DNA from: CAVRAZ01 sp963719135
GTDB lineage: Bacteria > Pseudomonadota > Gammaproteobacteria > DSM-19610
Assembly: GCA_963719135.1 (NCBI GenBank)
Contig: CAVRAZ010000001.1
Coordinates: forward strand, 1 to 64,000
DNA: 64,000 nucleotides
Direction: 5' to 3'
Each line of letters starts with the position of its first letter. Within the stretch, counting starts at the first letter, position 1. The notes under the pieces are model-generated. The model was given only the letters and a program-made list of their open reading frames with translations. It searched no databases and had not been told where the DNA came from. A program made the position numbers and the translations under genes. Below, piece after piece: positions 39,738 through 48,443 of this stretch.

Positions 39738-40905
39738 GTGCGCCGCGCCGCGTCACCACGATCTGCCACAGTTGCATCTGGCCGGAGCGGAAGCCGGCCG
39801 CGCAGGCGTGCAGGTAGTATTTCCACATGCGGTAGAAGCGCGGGCCGTAGCGTGCCTGGAGCCGCGGCCAGGTGCGGTCGAAGTTCTGCCACCAGGCCAT
39901 GACTGTGCGGTCGTAGTCGAAACCGAACTCGTGCCAGTCGCGGAATACGAGGTCCGGTTCGAGCGCCGCGGCGATCTGCTGTGCCGTGGGAAGTTTGCCG
40001 TTGGGAAAGATGTACCTGTCCATCCAGGGGTCGGTTCTGCTGTTGTCGAGCGCGGTGTCGCCGATCGTGTGCAGCAGGAACAGGCCGTCATCGGTCAGCA
40101 GCCGGCGGATGATGTTCCAGAACGCGGTGTAGTTTTTCGGGCCGACGTGTTCGAACATGCCCACGGAAGCGATCTTGTCGAAACGGCCGCGCAAATCACG
40201 GTAGTCCATCAACTCGAGCCTGATGGGCAACCCGGCGCAGCGTTCGCGCGCCAGCGCCAGTTGCTGGCGTGAGACGGTAATGCCCGACACGCGTGCGCCG
40301 TAGTGTTGCGCCGCGTGGCGGGCCAGACCGCCATAACCGCAACCGATGTCCAGCAGGTGTTCTCCGGGTTGAAGATCCAGTTTACGGCAGATCATGTCGA
40401 GTTTATCGCGCTGCGCTTGCTCGAGGTCACGGGCCTGCGCCCAGTAGCCGCAGCTGTAGGACATCGTCGAATCGAGCATCGCCTCGAAAACGTCGTTGCC
40501 GATGTCGTAGTGCCGCTTGCCGACCACGAAGGCGTGGCGCCGCGACTGGCGGTTGACCAGCCAGGCGGCGGCAATGCCGGCGGCGATGCTGGCCAGCAGG
40601 TGCATGCGCGGCGGCGTGCGGATACGCTCGTTCAGATCCGCACGCAGCAGCGCGGTCAGCATGACGTCGAGTTGCCGGCATTCCCACAGGCCGTCCATGT
40701 AGGCCTCGCCGAACCCCAGCGAGCCGCGCGTCAGAACGCGCCGGTAGGTCTCGGCATCGCGTACCTGGATATCGCCCGGAGCGGTGCCGTTGACGCGCAC
40801 GCCGGTTCCTTCGAGCAGGCGCACTAGCAGTGGCGGCGGCGTCGGGCCGGCAGCATCGCGGCTGTGGTGCACGACGCCGCCGGTATGTGGAAAGTATTGC
40901 GCCAT
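39682..40905 (-). CDS. cfa: Cyclopropane-fatty-acyl-phospholipid synthase
   Basis: The 407-residue SAM-dependent enzyme converts cis double bonds in membrane phospholipids to cyclopropane rings, a stress adaptation. Motifs: FVVGKRHYDIGNDVFEAML, the SAM-binding LLDIGCGYGGLARHAA, FDKIASVGMFEHVG, and DRYIFPNGKLPT. The ATG at 40905 has GGAGT upstream. Length is close to normal and the catalytic region is intact. Upstream 41110-41148 is the gap to encapsulin. Confidence 0.9.
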   Translation of the reverse strand: MAQYFPHTGGVVHHSRDAAGPTPPPLLVRLLEGTGVRVNGTAPGDIQVRDAETYRRVLTRGSLGFGEAYMDGLWECRQLDVMLTALLRADLNERIRTPPRMHLLASIAAGIAAAWLVNRQSRRHAFVVGKRHYDIGNDVFEAMLDSTMSYSCGYWAQARDLEQAQRDKLDMICRKLDLQPGEHLLDIGCGYGGLARHAAQHYGARVSGITVSRQQLALARERCAGLPIRLELMDYRDLRGRFDKIASVGMFEHVGPKNYTAFWNIIRRLLTDDGLFLLHTIGDTALDNSRTDPWMDRYIFPNGKLPTAQQIAAALEPDLVFRDWHEFGFDYDRTVMAWWQNFDRTWPRLQARYGPRFYRMWKYYLHACAAGFRSGQMQLWQIVVTRRGARAAYRSLRPGTAGNTARG

Positions 40906-41148
40906 CGATAGAGGTACTCCCTGGACAAGCTGTGCTCCGCGGAGCCTGATCCAGCCCCCTGTACTGAAGATTCGGGCGCTGGCCGGAAGTTCCATGGCGT
41001 AAGACCGTCTACCCGGTGCGTCTGCACACAGCGGCGCTGTCGGATCTGCAGCCGGCGGGGAAACGTTGCGCGGGCTGCCGAATCCCGGCGAAGAGGCGAA
41101 GGTGTACATGGCGCAGCGGGCGACGGAGGAGGTTCGGTAACGGCGCCA

Positions 41149-41949
41149 TTACGCGGACAGCACGCACACGGCCTGCGGTTCGTCCAGCCTCAGCGCGAGG
41201 CTTTCGCACACGAACAGCTCGTAGTGAATACCGTCGGTACCCGCGTAGCCGACGCGCAGGTCCTGGCCGAGCACCAGCACGCCCGCGTGTTCATCGACCA
41301 GTACCGGCCGGTCGATCGCAGCTTTGTGGACGCCGTTTGTGCACAGCGACTTGAGATGCTCGACCTGAAGCAGGTCGGTGTGTTCGTAGTGACGGAACAG
41401 GTTGTTGTACCGGGCCGGCGGCAGGGCGAGTGCGTAGGGGCCATGAAACCCGGCTTCGTCGAGCGCCGTGACCGCCGCCAGAACGTCGTTGAGCGCGCTG
41501 TCCAGGTCCGACCAGTCGTGTTGCTGGACCTGGCGGTGGCCGGCGGCATTCAGCAGTCCCTGAAGACCGAAATCCGCGTGCCCGAAATAAATGAACTCTT
41601 CCTCGCGGCGGGCGACCGCTTCGGCCGCCTCCTCGGCGCTCGCCAGGCTGAGCGGCATGCCTTTGTCAAGATGGGCCGCGAGGCGCCGGGCGCTGAGCCG
41701 GAATGACTTGCGCAGCATAGGCACGGAAATCGCGTGACTGATGACGGCGCTGGCTTCGTCGGGACCCGGCTCGCGGCAATAGTCGTCGGCGCCGGACTCC
41801 AGCGCAGTGAGACCGAGTCCGTAAGGACCCTCGACGTCGAGAAAGCGGCGCGCGGTCAGCCAGCTCTTTGCCGCCGTAACGGCGGCCGTGTCGATCTTTG
41901 TCCAGATGTCCCCGGGGAAGGGCGCCTGGTCGCGGTTCAGGTTGTCCAT
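41149..41949 (-). CDS. Family 1 encapsulin shell protein
   Basis: The 266-residue HK97-fold protein assembles into a protein nanocompartment. It starts MDNLNRDQAPFPGDIW, with AAKSWLTARRFLDVEGPYGLGLTAL, and ends RLDEPQAVCVLSA; these match family 1 encapsulins closely in order and length. The ATG at 41949 was chosen because AAGGAG lies eight bases upstream, although GTG at 41958 is also open. Its cargo ferritin is encoded immediately upstream in the same operon. Confidence 0.92.
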   Translation of the reverse strand: MDNLNRDQAPFPGDIWTKIDTAAVTAAKSWLTARRFLDVEGPYGLGLTALESGADDYCREPGPDEASAVISHAISVPMLRKSFRLSARRLAAHLDKGMPLSLASAEEAAEAVARREEEFIYFGHADFGLQGLLNAAGHRQVQQHDWSDLDSALNDVLAAVTALDEAGFHGPYALALPPARYNNLFRHYEHTDLLQVEHLKSLCTNGVHKAAIDRPVLVDEHAGVLVLGQDLRVGYAGTDGIHYELFVCESLALRLDEPQAVCVLSA

Positions 41950-41954
41950 TGCGC

Positions 41955-42323
41955 TCACTCCTTCAGCGATCCGACGGTAAAGCCGCCGCCTGCGTCGTCA
42001 CCGGCGGTGTGCGGGGTGTCTTCCGCCGAAGCGGTTTCCAGTTCAGCGATGGGCCGCTCCGTGAAAAGATACCGCTGCAAGTGGCGGTCGAAGTACGGGT
42101 TGCGGCGGCGCAGCCATTCGATCAGCATGGCTGCGTGTTCCAGTTCCTCGCGCATGTTGTGCAGCAGGATGGCTTTGAGCCGGGCGTCGTCGCAGGCGGA
42201 CGCGCGTTGAGCATACCAGTCCACGGCCTCCAGTTCCTCGCACAGCGATGTCAGCGCACGGTGCGTGTCGCGCGTTTCCCGGCTGATATCCTTCGCGGCT
42301 TCGTGTAATCCTTCGCTTGCCAT
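41955..42323 (-). CDS. Encapsulated ferritin-like protein (EncFtn)
   Basis: The 122-residue protein has two antiparallel helices. Likely iron ligands are E30 (EELEAVDWYAQR), E60 and H63 (REELEHAAML). These EncFtn proteins form an annular decamer, oxidise Fe(II) and store iron inside the encapsulin shell. The flexible tail ends GGGFTVGSLKE, a clear encapsulation (cargo-loading) peptide. AAGGAAC precedes the ATG at 42323. The stop lies five bases from the encapsulin ATG. Confidence 0.92.
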   Translation of the reverse strand: MASEGLHEAAKDISRETRDTHRALTSLCEELEAVDWYAQRASACDDARLKAILLHNMREELEHAAMLIEWLRRRNPYFDRHLQRYLFTERPIAELETASAEDTPHTAGDDAGGGFTVGSLKE

Positions 42324-42413
42324 CGTTGCAGTTCCTTTATGTTGTTGGGTCGCGCGGCGGTCCGGGTCAGCAGGCCCGGACGCTGGTTCAGGCAGGCCGC
42401 TGGCGGCGCCCAC

Positions 42414-43040
42414 TTAGACGTGTGCGGCCCGACCCGCTCGCGGTGCGCCGGCGGCCGCGAGAAACTGTTCATTGACGAAGCGCCAGTTGACGCATTTCCA
42501 GAACGCCTGGATGTAATCCGGGCGCCGGTTGCGATAATCGATGTAGTACGCGTGCTCCCAGACGTCGCAGGTCAGCAGCGGTGTTGCAGCGGCGCGCAGC
42601 GGCGTATCGGCGTTGTCCGTACCGAGAACCTCCAGCCGGCCGTTCGGCTGGTAGACCAGCCAGGCCCATCCGGAACCGAAGTGTCCAGCTGCAGTTTCGG
42701 TGAAACGTTTCCGGAACGCATCGAACGAGGAAAAGTCGCGGACGATGGCCTCGGCGATGTCCCACTCAGGGTCGCCGCCGCCGTCGGGGCTGAGACAGTT
42801 CCAGTAGAAGGTGTGGTTCCAGTCCTGGGCCGCGTTGTTGAACAGGGCGCCGGTGGCCGTTTTCACAAGCTGTTCCAGCGGCGTGTCGGCGTACTCGGTG
42901 TCTGTAACCAGTCCATTGAGTTTGTCCACATAAGCGGCATGGTGTTTTCCGTAGTGATACTCCACGGTTTCCTGGGAAATATGCGGTTCCAATGCGTCCG
43001 CAGCCCAGGGCAGGGGCGGTAGTTGATGGGCCTTGCTCAT
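42414..43040 (-). CDS. sodB: Iron superoxide dismutase
   Basis: The 208-residue cytoplasmic enzyme dismutes superoxide. Metal ligands are H29 (EYHYGKHH), H76 (DWNHTFYW), D159 and H163 (CDVWEHAYY). Q72 in NNAAQDWNH marks the Fe type. GGAGG lies before the ATG at 43040. It lies upstream of the ferritin-encapsulin genes on the same strand, 90 bp away, so an oxidative-stress operon is likely. It is divergent from a Crp/Fnr-type regulator. Confidence 0.92.
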   Translation of the reverse strand: MSKAHQLPPLPWAADALEPHISQETVEYHYGKHHAAYVDKLNGLVTDTEYADTPLEQLVKTATGALFNNAAQDWNHTFYWNCLSPDGGGDPEWDIAEAIVRDFSSFDAFRKRFTETAAGHFGSGWAWLVYQPNGRLEVLGTDNADTPLRAAATPLLTCDVWEHAYYIDYRNRRPDYIQAFWKCVNWRFVNEQFLAAAGAPRAGRAAHV

Positions 43041-43150
43041 GAAAACCTCCGTACGTGCGGTAGTGTGATACGCTTGCGTCAGGTTCCCGCTGGCAGATGC
43101 CGCCGGGACATTGCCTGTTATCAAAATACCCGCGACCCGGGGGCACGGCA

Positions 43151-43164
43151 TTGATAAATTTCAA
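43151..43164. promoter_or_regulatory. FNR/ANR-like box between sodB and the regulator
   Basis: TTGATAAATTTCAA matches the FNR consensus TTGATnnnnATCAA at nine of ten fixed positions. It lies in the 167-bp divergent intergenic region. It could be an autoregulatory site or control sodB with oxygen. Confidence 0.5.
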
Positions 43165-43207
43165 TCCACCCCGGTAACCCGGGTGTGCTGATTGCGGAGA
43201 CGCTTCG

Positions 43208-43942
43208 ATGCAGGGCCGAACAGACGCCGGTACCGATGTTGCAGAGCAGACGGATGCGGCGACTGGCATTGTCGATGCGCTGTCCGCGCTCGGCGTCGAG
43301 GCGGCGATCACCGACGTGCTGCGGCAGGCACCGGGCGCTGTGCGGTTGCTCCGCTTTTCGCACGGCGAGGCTCTGTGCCATGAAGGCGCGGAAATCGGTG
43401 CCCTGTATGTGGTGCGGCGCGGCAGAATCAAGCTGCTGAGTTACCTTCCCGACGGGCGTGCTCGTATCGTGCGCCTGCACCGGCGCGGCAGCGTGATCGG
43501 ACTCAACGGGTTGCTCGGCGAGACGCACGACCACACTGCCGTGGCGGTCGATGCCGTCGAGGTCTACCAGATTCCTCTGATTCTGTTGCGCCCGGTGAAG
43601 GAGCAGAACCCGGCCGCCTACAGCCACCTGCTCGAACACTGGTACGACGATCTCAATACCGCCGACATCTGGATCACCCAGTTCTCGACCGGTCCGATCC
43701 GCGGGCGCGTGGCGCGGCTGCTGCTGTTTCTGCTCGATCTTGAAGACAACGGCGGCGCACGCGAGCTGACACTGCTCAGTTGCGAGGAAACGGCCGAGGT
43801 ACTGGGAGTCACGCCGGAAAGCGTAAGCCGCGTGCTGGCCGGGTTCAAACGCGCCGGGCTGCTCACCGCATGCACTGCAGCAGGTGGCGAAGAACGCTTT
43901 CAGTGTGATGTGTCGGCACTGTCGGCGGAAGCGCAGGCCTGA
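43208..43942 (+). CDS. Crp/Fnr-family transcriptional regulator
   Basis: The 244-residue protein has a cyclic-nucleotide-binding-like beta barrel (FSHGEALCHEGAEIGALYVVRRGRIKLLSYLPDGRARIVRLHRRGSVIG, in part) and a C-terminal winged helix (SCEETAEVLGVTPESVSRVLAGFKRAGLL). The N-terminal four-cysteine cluster of FNR is absent, so direct oxygen sensing by an iron-sulfur cluster is unlikely. It is transcribed away from sodB. It may regulate sodB, ferritin and encapsulin; this rests on position and the FNR-like box only. Confidence 0.82.
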   Translation: MQGRTDAGTDVAEQTDAATGIVDALSALGVEAAITDVLRQAPGAVRLLRFSHGEALCHEGAEIGALYVVRRGRIKLLSYLPDGRARIVRLHRRGSVIGLNGLLGETHDHTAVAVDAVEVYQIPLILLRPVKEQNPAAYSHLLEHWYDDLNTADIWITQFSTGPIRGRVARLLLFLLDLEDNGGARELTLLSCEETAEVLGVTPESVSRVLAGFKRAGLLTACTAAGGEERFQCDVSALSAEAQA

Positions 43943-43975
43943 TCCTGTTATGACCTGGATCGCTCCGGAGATCGG

Positions 43976-45289
43976 TCAGCGGTATCCGCGACTGCGTACG
44001 ACTGCCTCGATGCCGGCAATCAGGGAACCTTGGGCGCGCACCGCGTCGTCGAGGACGTTCGGATTTGTGCGCAGATGGTCGCCGATGATGCGGTTGCGGA
44101 AGGCACGAAGCGCGATCCTGTCCCGGCTCCGGTCTGCGCCTGCTTCGACGGCAAGGTCGCATACCGAGTCCAGCCGGAGTGACCGGTCATCGAGAGCGGA
44201 AGACCCGAAGCGAATGAAGCGGTCGTCGACGATCATCAGTCCGACGTGCAGGTTGTCGGCGCCGCCGGCCGTGGGGGGCGGCTGATAGAGCGCGAACCGC
44301 ACGCAGCGGTCGGCATCGCGTAGCTGTTCGATGAGTTTGAGACAGGGAACAGCCGGCAAGTGCCCGGCCGCCGGAGTGGCCGGGCACGGCGGCAGGGTGA
44401 GGATAACTTCTGGGCCACCCGGTTCCGCCAGGCGCGCGGCAAGCGCTGCCGCTATGGCAGGGGCGCTGAAATGGCTGTGCGCGATATAGATGAATTCGCG
44501 CGCGGCGGCAATACTGTCCAGATACAACTGCTCCACTTCCCGAATATCCGCGTAATCGCCCTGGGCCGGTTCGGTGCGTGCCACCGCAACGTCAACGTCG
44601 TGCATGTCTGCAAGCAGCCCGTCGCGCCGGTCATCCGCGCTGGCGTACCGCGGCCGTTGCATTTGCTCGCCAGTGGCGCGCCGCCACCATTCCCTGGCGA
44701 GATCGCCGAGCGCCACCGCCACCGGCCCCGACACTGCAATCTGAATGCCGTGGCCGGATCCGGGGTGGGTGCCGGCGGCGGGCTGGCAGTTCTTTTCAAC
44801 GGGTCCGGATGCCGGCGTTTTCGCCTGCACTTGGGTCAGGTCGATGCTGCCGGCAAAGGCCAGCCTGTCGTCGATCACCACCAGCTTCTGACGATGAACC
44901 GAGTCGGTCGGATACTGCGCACAGCGAATACCAGAGGTCGTCGCTCGACCCGGTGCGCTGCCGCGCAGGTCGTTGTACGACAGCGCCCGGGTGATGGCTG
45001 GAAAATCCTGGTTGAGGATGTGGATGCGCAGGGCTTTGCGCTCGCCGGCCAGGCGGCGAAGCAGTGCACCAAGCTCGGTGCCGTCGGCCGCGACAGCCGC
45101 GCCCTGGCGAGGCAGTTGGAGACGGCTGTCGAAATCCCTGGACACTATGAACACCTGATGTTCGGCCCGCCGCAATGCGCCGTTCAGCGTCGCGAAGTAG
45201 GCGGTGTCCCCGAGCAGAAAGGCCGCTCTCGCCGCACGGCGGACGCGCCAGCAGTTCCTGCCCGGTTTCAGAATGCGCTGCTGTCCCAT
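43976..45289 (-). CDS. Phospholipase D-like protein with both HKD motifs altered
   Basis: The 437-residue protein follows the cardiolipin-synthase/PLD layout: PGRNCWRVRRAARAAFLLGDTAYFATL, FIVSRDFDSRLQL, motif 1 VHRQKLVVIDDRLAFAGSIDLT, and motif 2 LHVGLMIVDDRFIRFGS. In motif 1 the catalytic His of HxK is Arg (CGT); in motif 2 the Lys is Gly. The block after motif 1 that usually has RWDTxxH is also missing. PLD catalysis needs both HKD sites, so this is a catalytically dead derivative or a slow pseudogene. The frame itself is open throughout. Confidence 0.75.
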   Translation of the reverse strand: MGQQRILKPGRNCWRVRRAARAAFLLGDTAYFATLNGALRRAEHQVFIVSRDFDSRLQLPRQGAAVAADGTELGALLRRLAGERKALRIHILNQDFPAITRALSYNDLRGSAPGRATTSGIRCAQYPTDSVHRQKLVVIDDRLAFAGSIDLTQVQAKTPASGPVEKNCQPAAGTHPGSGHGIQIAVSGPVAVALGDLAREWWRRATGEQMQRPRYASADDRRDGLLADMHDVDVAVARTEPAQGDYADIREVEQLYLDSIAAAREFIYIAHSHFSAPAIAAALAARLAEPGGPEVILTLPPCPATPAAGHLPAVPCLKLIEQLRDADRCVRFALYQPPPTAGGADNLHVGLMIVDDRFIRFGSSALDDRSLRLDSVCDLAVEAGADRSRDRIALRAFRNRIIGDHLRTNPNVLDDAVRAQGSLIAGIEAVVRSRGYR

Positions 45290-45666
45290 GGCTCTGTCGC
45301 CGCCCGCCGGTCAGGAGGCCGTGCCTGCAGGGCGCTGTCGGTTTCGCGTCACCGCTCGGCGGGCTGGTCTGATGCTGGTCCGGTTCGGCCATGACGGCAT
45401 TGAAAATTCTCAATGGTGGCCGCGGAGTTCGGTGTCGCGCAGGTGAAAACAGGCCACTGAACATTCCCCGCGGGTGGCTGTCAAACATGCGCAGCACGGC
45501 ACGGGACGCAAGGGGTTCCTGTTCCCGTGCAAATCAATACAGCGGACAGACCAGGTCTCGCCACCGGCTCCCGGCCACGCGCCGGGCGATGTTCGTTGCA
45601 TGGCCGGCTCCGGTCAATGAGCACCGGAGGCCGCGAGAACGGTCAGGCAGTCCGGACCAGGTATCG
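45290..45666. other. Intergenic region before ackA
   Basis: About 380 bp with no supported gene. An open frame extends upstream of ackA but lacks homology to the acetate-kinase N terminus. Confidence 0.4.
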
Positions 45667-46797
45667 ATGCAGATACTCACTGTCAATGCGGGAAGCTCTT
45701 CAGTGCGACTGGCGCTGTTCGCGACAGTCGGCAATGGGGTTGCAAGGCTGCGCAGCGCGCGGCATCCGGTCGTCGATGCGGATGCGGCGGTGCTGACCGA
45801 CGTGCTTCCATCGGTCGCCGCCAGGCCGCCGATCGTCGCCCACCACATCGTGCACGGCGGACGGCGTCTGAGCGCAACCTGCCGTGTCGATGCCGATGCC
45901 GAAAAGGAGATCGAACGTCTGGCGCCGCTGGCGCCGCTGCACAATCCGGCGGCGTTGCGCTGGATCGAGGCCGCGCGCGCCGCCTACGGCGAGCAGGTTG
46001 AGCAGATCGCCGTCTTCGACACGGCCTGGTACGCGACACTGCCCGAGGTTGCGGCGACGTATGCGTTGCCGCGCGACCTCGCCCGCAACCGGGAATTGCG
46101 CCGCTACGGTTTCCATGGCATTGCGCACCGCGCCCTGTGGGAACGCTGGCGCTCGCGCGCCGGCGCGAACGCCGGCGGCCGGGTCATTTCATTTCAGCTT
46201 GGCGCCGGCAGTTCGGTCACGGCGATACGTGACGGACAGGCGCAGGACACCTCCATGGGGTTTTCGCCGCTCGAGGGCCTGGTCATGGCCACGCGGCCCG
46301 GCAACGTCGACCCGGGGCTGATTCTCTATCTGCAGACCGGGTTGGGTCTTGCGCCCGCCAACGTCGAACGGATGCTCAACCGGGAGAGCGGTCTGCTGGG
46401 TGTCTCGGGTCTGTCCGGCGACATGCGCGAGTTGCTGAAGTCCACGGAACCGGCCGCGCGGCTCGCGGTCGATCTGTATTGCTACCGTGCGCGCAAGTAC
46501 CTGGGCGCCTATCTGGCCGTGCTGGGCGGCGCCGACGCGATCCTGTTCGGCGGCGGGATCGGCGAGAACAGTCCGGAGATCCGCAGCCGCATCCTGCACG
46601 GCATGGAGTTTGCCGGCATCGTTCTCTCCGAACGTGCCAATGCGCGGACGGTCGGTACCGAAGAACGCATCAGCGCCGTCCGCAGCCGGGTGGCCGTGCA
46701 CGTGGTTCCGGTCGACGAAGAGACGTTGCTGGCCGAAGAGGCGCTGCAGGTACTCCTGCAGCGCGGTGAACCGCGTCTGCAACTGCCGGTCGGATGA
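45667..46797 (+). CDS. ackA: Acetate kinase
   Basis: The 376-residue enzyme interconverts acetyl phosphate and acetate with ATP. It begins ILTVNAGSSSVRLALF, contains HHIVHGGR, FDTAWYATLPEVA, YGFHGIAHRAL, QLGAGSSV and GGIGENSPEIRSRI, all signature blocks of the ASKHA fold. The ATG at 45667 was chosen because the conserved N terminus starts there. It overlaps or abuts a degraded phosphoketolase, whose product acetyl phosphate would be its substrate. No lesions are seen. Confidence 0.9.
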   Translation: MQILTVNAGSSSVRLALFATVGNGVARLRSARHPVVDADAAVLTDVLPSVAARPPIVAHHIVHGGRRLSATCRVDADAEKEIERLAPLAPLHNPAALRWIEAARAAYGEQVEQIAVFDTAWYATLPEVAATYALPRDLARNRELRRYGFHGIAHRALWERWRSRAGANAGGRVISFQLGAGSSVTAIRDGQAQDTSMGFSPLEGLVMATRPGNVDPGLILYLQTGLGLAPANVERMLNRESGLLGVSGLSGDMRELLKSTEPAARLAVDLYCYRARKYLGAYLAVLGGADAILFGGGIGENSPEIRSRILHGMEFAGIVLSERANARTVGTEERISAVRSRVAVHVVPVDEETLLAEEALQVLLQRGEPRLQLPVG

Positions 46798-46889
46798 CGC
46801 AGCGTCGCAGCGCGCCATCACGAGTCGATGGTCATCGCCCGCGTCCACACCCGGGGCGATCGCGTACTTTACTGGGTAGGAGGCGCAGG

Positions 46890-48208
46890 ATGGACAGTCC
46901 GGTATCAAACGCGGAACACAATCCGGTGGTCGATGAAGCGGCGCTCAAAGCGATCGACGGCTGGTGGCGCGCGGCGAACTATCACGCGGTCGGCCAGATC
47001 TACAGGTGCGGGCCGAGGCGACGCGCGTGTTGGGGGCGCTGTTGCGCGACGTCATGCGGCTCAACAGCCGGATGCGGAATTTCCGCGTGTTCGGGCCGGA
47101 CGAGACCGCATCGAATCGCCTGGGCGCGCTGTTCGAGGCGACCGAGCGAACCTGGGTCGCCGATACACTGCCGGAAGACGACCATCTGGCGCCGGACGGG
47201 CGCGTCATGGGGATTCTCAGAGAACATACCTGCCAGGGCTGGCTGGAAGGCTATCTGCTGACCGGCCGGCACGGTCTGTTGTCCTGCTACGCGGCGTTCA
47301 TCCACAGCGTCGACTCGACGTTCAACCAGCACGCCAAGTGGCTCAAGGTGGCAAGCCGCGAAATTCCCTGGCGGCGGCCGATCGCCTCGCTCAACTATCT
47401 GCTGACCTCGCACGTCTGGCGCCAGGATCACAACGGCTTTTCGCACCAGGCCCCCGCTTTCATTGACCACGTGGTCAACAAGAAGGCGGACATCATCCGC
47501 GTGTACCCGCCGCCCGACGCCAATACGCTTCTGTGCGTGGCCGATGCCTGTCTGCGCTCGCGCGATTTCGTCAATGTCATCGTCGCCGGGAAACAACGCG
47601 AGTTGCAGTGGCTGGACATGGACGCGGCGATCAAACATTGTGCGGCCGGCATCGGCATCTGGGAATGGGCCGGCAACGATCAGGACGGCGCGCCCAACGT
47701 CGTGCTGGCCTGTGCCGGCGACGTGCCGACCCTGGAAACGCTCGCAGCGGTGGATCTGCTGCGCCGGCAGTTGCCGGGTCTCAGAATACGCGTCATCAAC
47801 GTGGTCGACCTAATGACGCTGCACCCGCACGAGGAACACCCGCACGGCCTGTCCGACCCTGACTTCGCTACGCTGTTCACCACCGACAAGCCGCTCATCT
47901 TCGCCGACCACGGCTATCCCTGCTTGATTCACCGGCTGACCTACCGGCGCAGCAACCACCACAATCTGCACGTGCGCGGCTGCAAGGAGGAGGGCACCAC
48001 CACGACGCCGTTCGGTAGGGTCGTGCGCAACGACCTCGACCGTTTTCATCGGGTGTGCGATGTGATCGACCGGGTTCCCGGGCTGGGCTATCCGGTCGCG
48101 GACGTCAAACAGGCGATGCGCGACCGCCTGGTCGAGCACCGCCAGTACATCAATCACGCGCCACGGCGAGGACATGCCGGAGATTCGCGACTGGTGCTGG
48201 CCGGGTGA
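46890..48208 (+). pseudogene. xfp: Phosphoketolase with a large internal deletion
   Basis: The N terminus (ALKAIDGWWRAANYHAVGQIY) starts at an ATG with TAGGAGG six bases upstream and ends about 46999. There it joins, out of frame, to VRAEATRVLGALLRDVMRLN, from roughly half-way through the protein, and runs to 48208 with intact C-terminal blocks (KQRELQWLDMDAAIKHC, FGRVVRNDLDRFH). Phosphoketolases are about 790-800 residues; roughly 350 residues, including the thiamine-diphosphate-binding domain, are gone. The enzyme would split xylulose-5-P or fructose-6-P to acetyl phosphate for AckA. Non-functional. Confidence 0.85.
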
Positions 48209-48223
48209 GCGGAACACCGAAAA

Positions 48224-48406
48224 ATGACCGGGCTGCTTGACGACTTCAGCCACGAACCGCGCAGCGCGTATTTCAGCAGGGAGATCGCGCGGCGCAGCGC
48301 GGTGCACATCGACAGCGGCGGTCTCGGCGTGCTGGCGGGCGATACGCGCTTCTTCGACCGCCATCGGGTGATGCGCGGTTACGCCACCGAAGCCGATATC
48401 CGTTGA
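48224..48406 (+). pseudogene. Alpha-glucan phosphorylase N-terminal fragment
   Basis: The 60-residue frame has AYFSREIARRSAVHIDSGGLGVLAGDT, the N-terminal signature of alpha-glucan phosphorylases (usually AYFSxEIAL, SGGLGVLAGD). After that the sequence departs from the family, and the remaining 500 or more residues are missing. It lies 15 bp behind the phosphoketolase remnant, so a phosphoketolase-phosphorylase cluster probably decayed here together. Confidence 0.65.
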
Positions 48407-48443
48407 ACGGGTCGCGTCTGGCCGCGGGAACGCTGGGAGACAG

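Noticed and set aside
45391..45666. N-terminal extension of acetate kinase
   Set aside because: The conserved kinase N terminus (ILTVNAGSSS) starts at 45667; upstream codons are non-homologous and lie in intergenic DNA.
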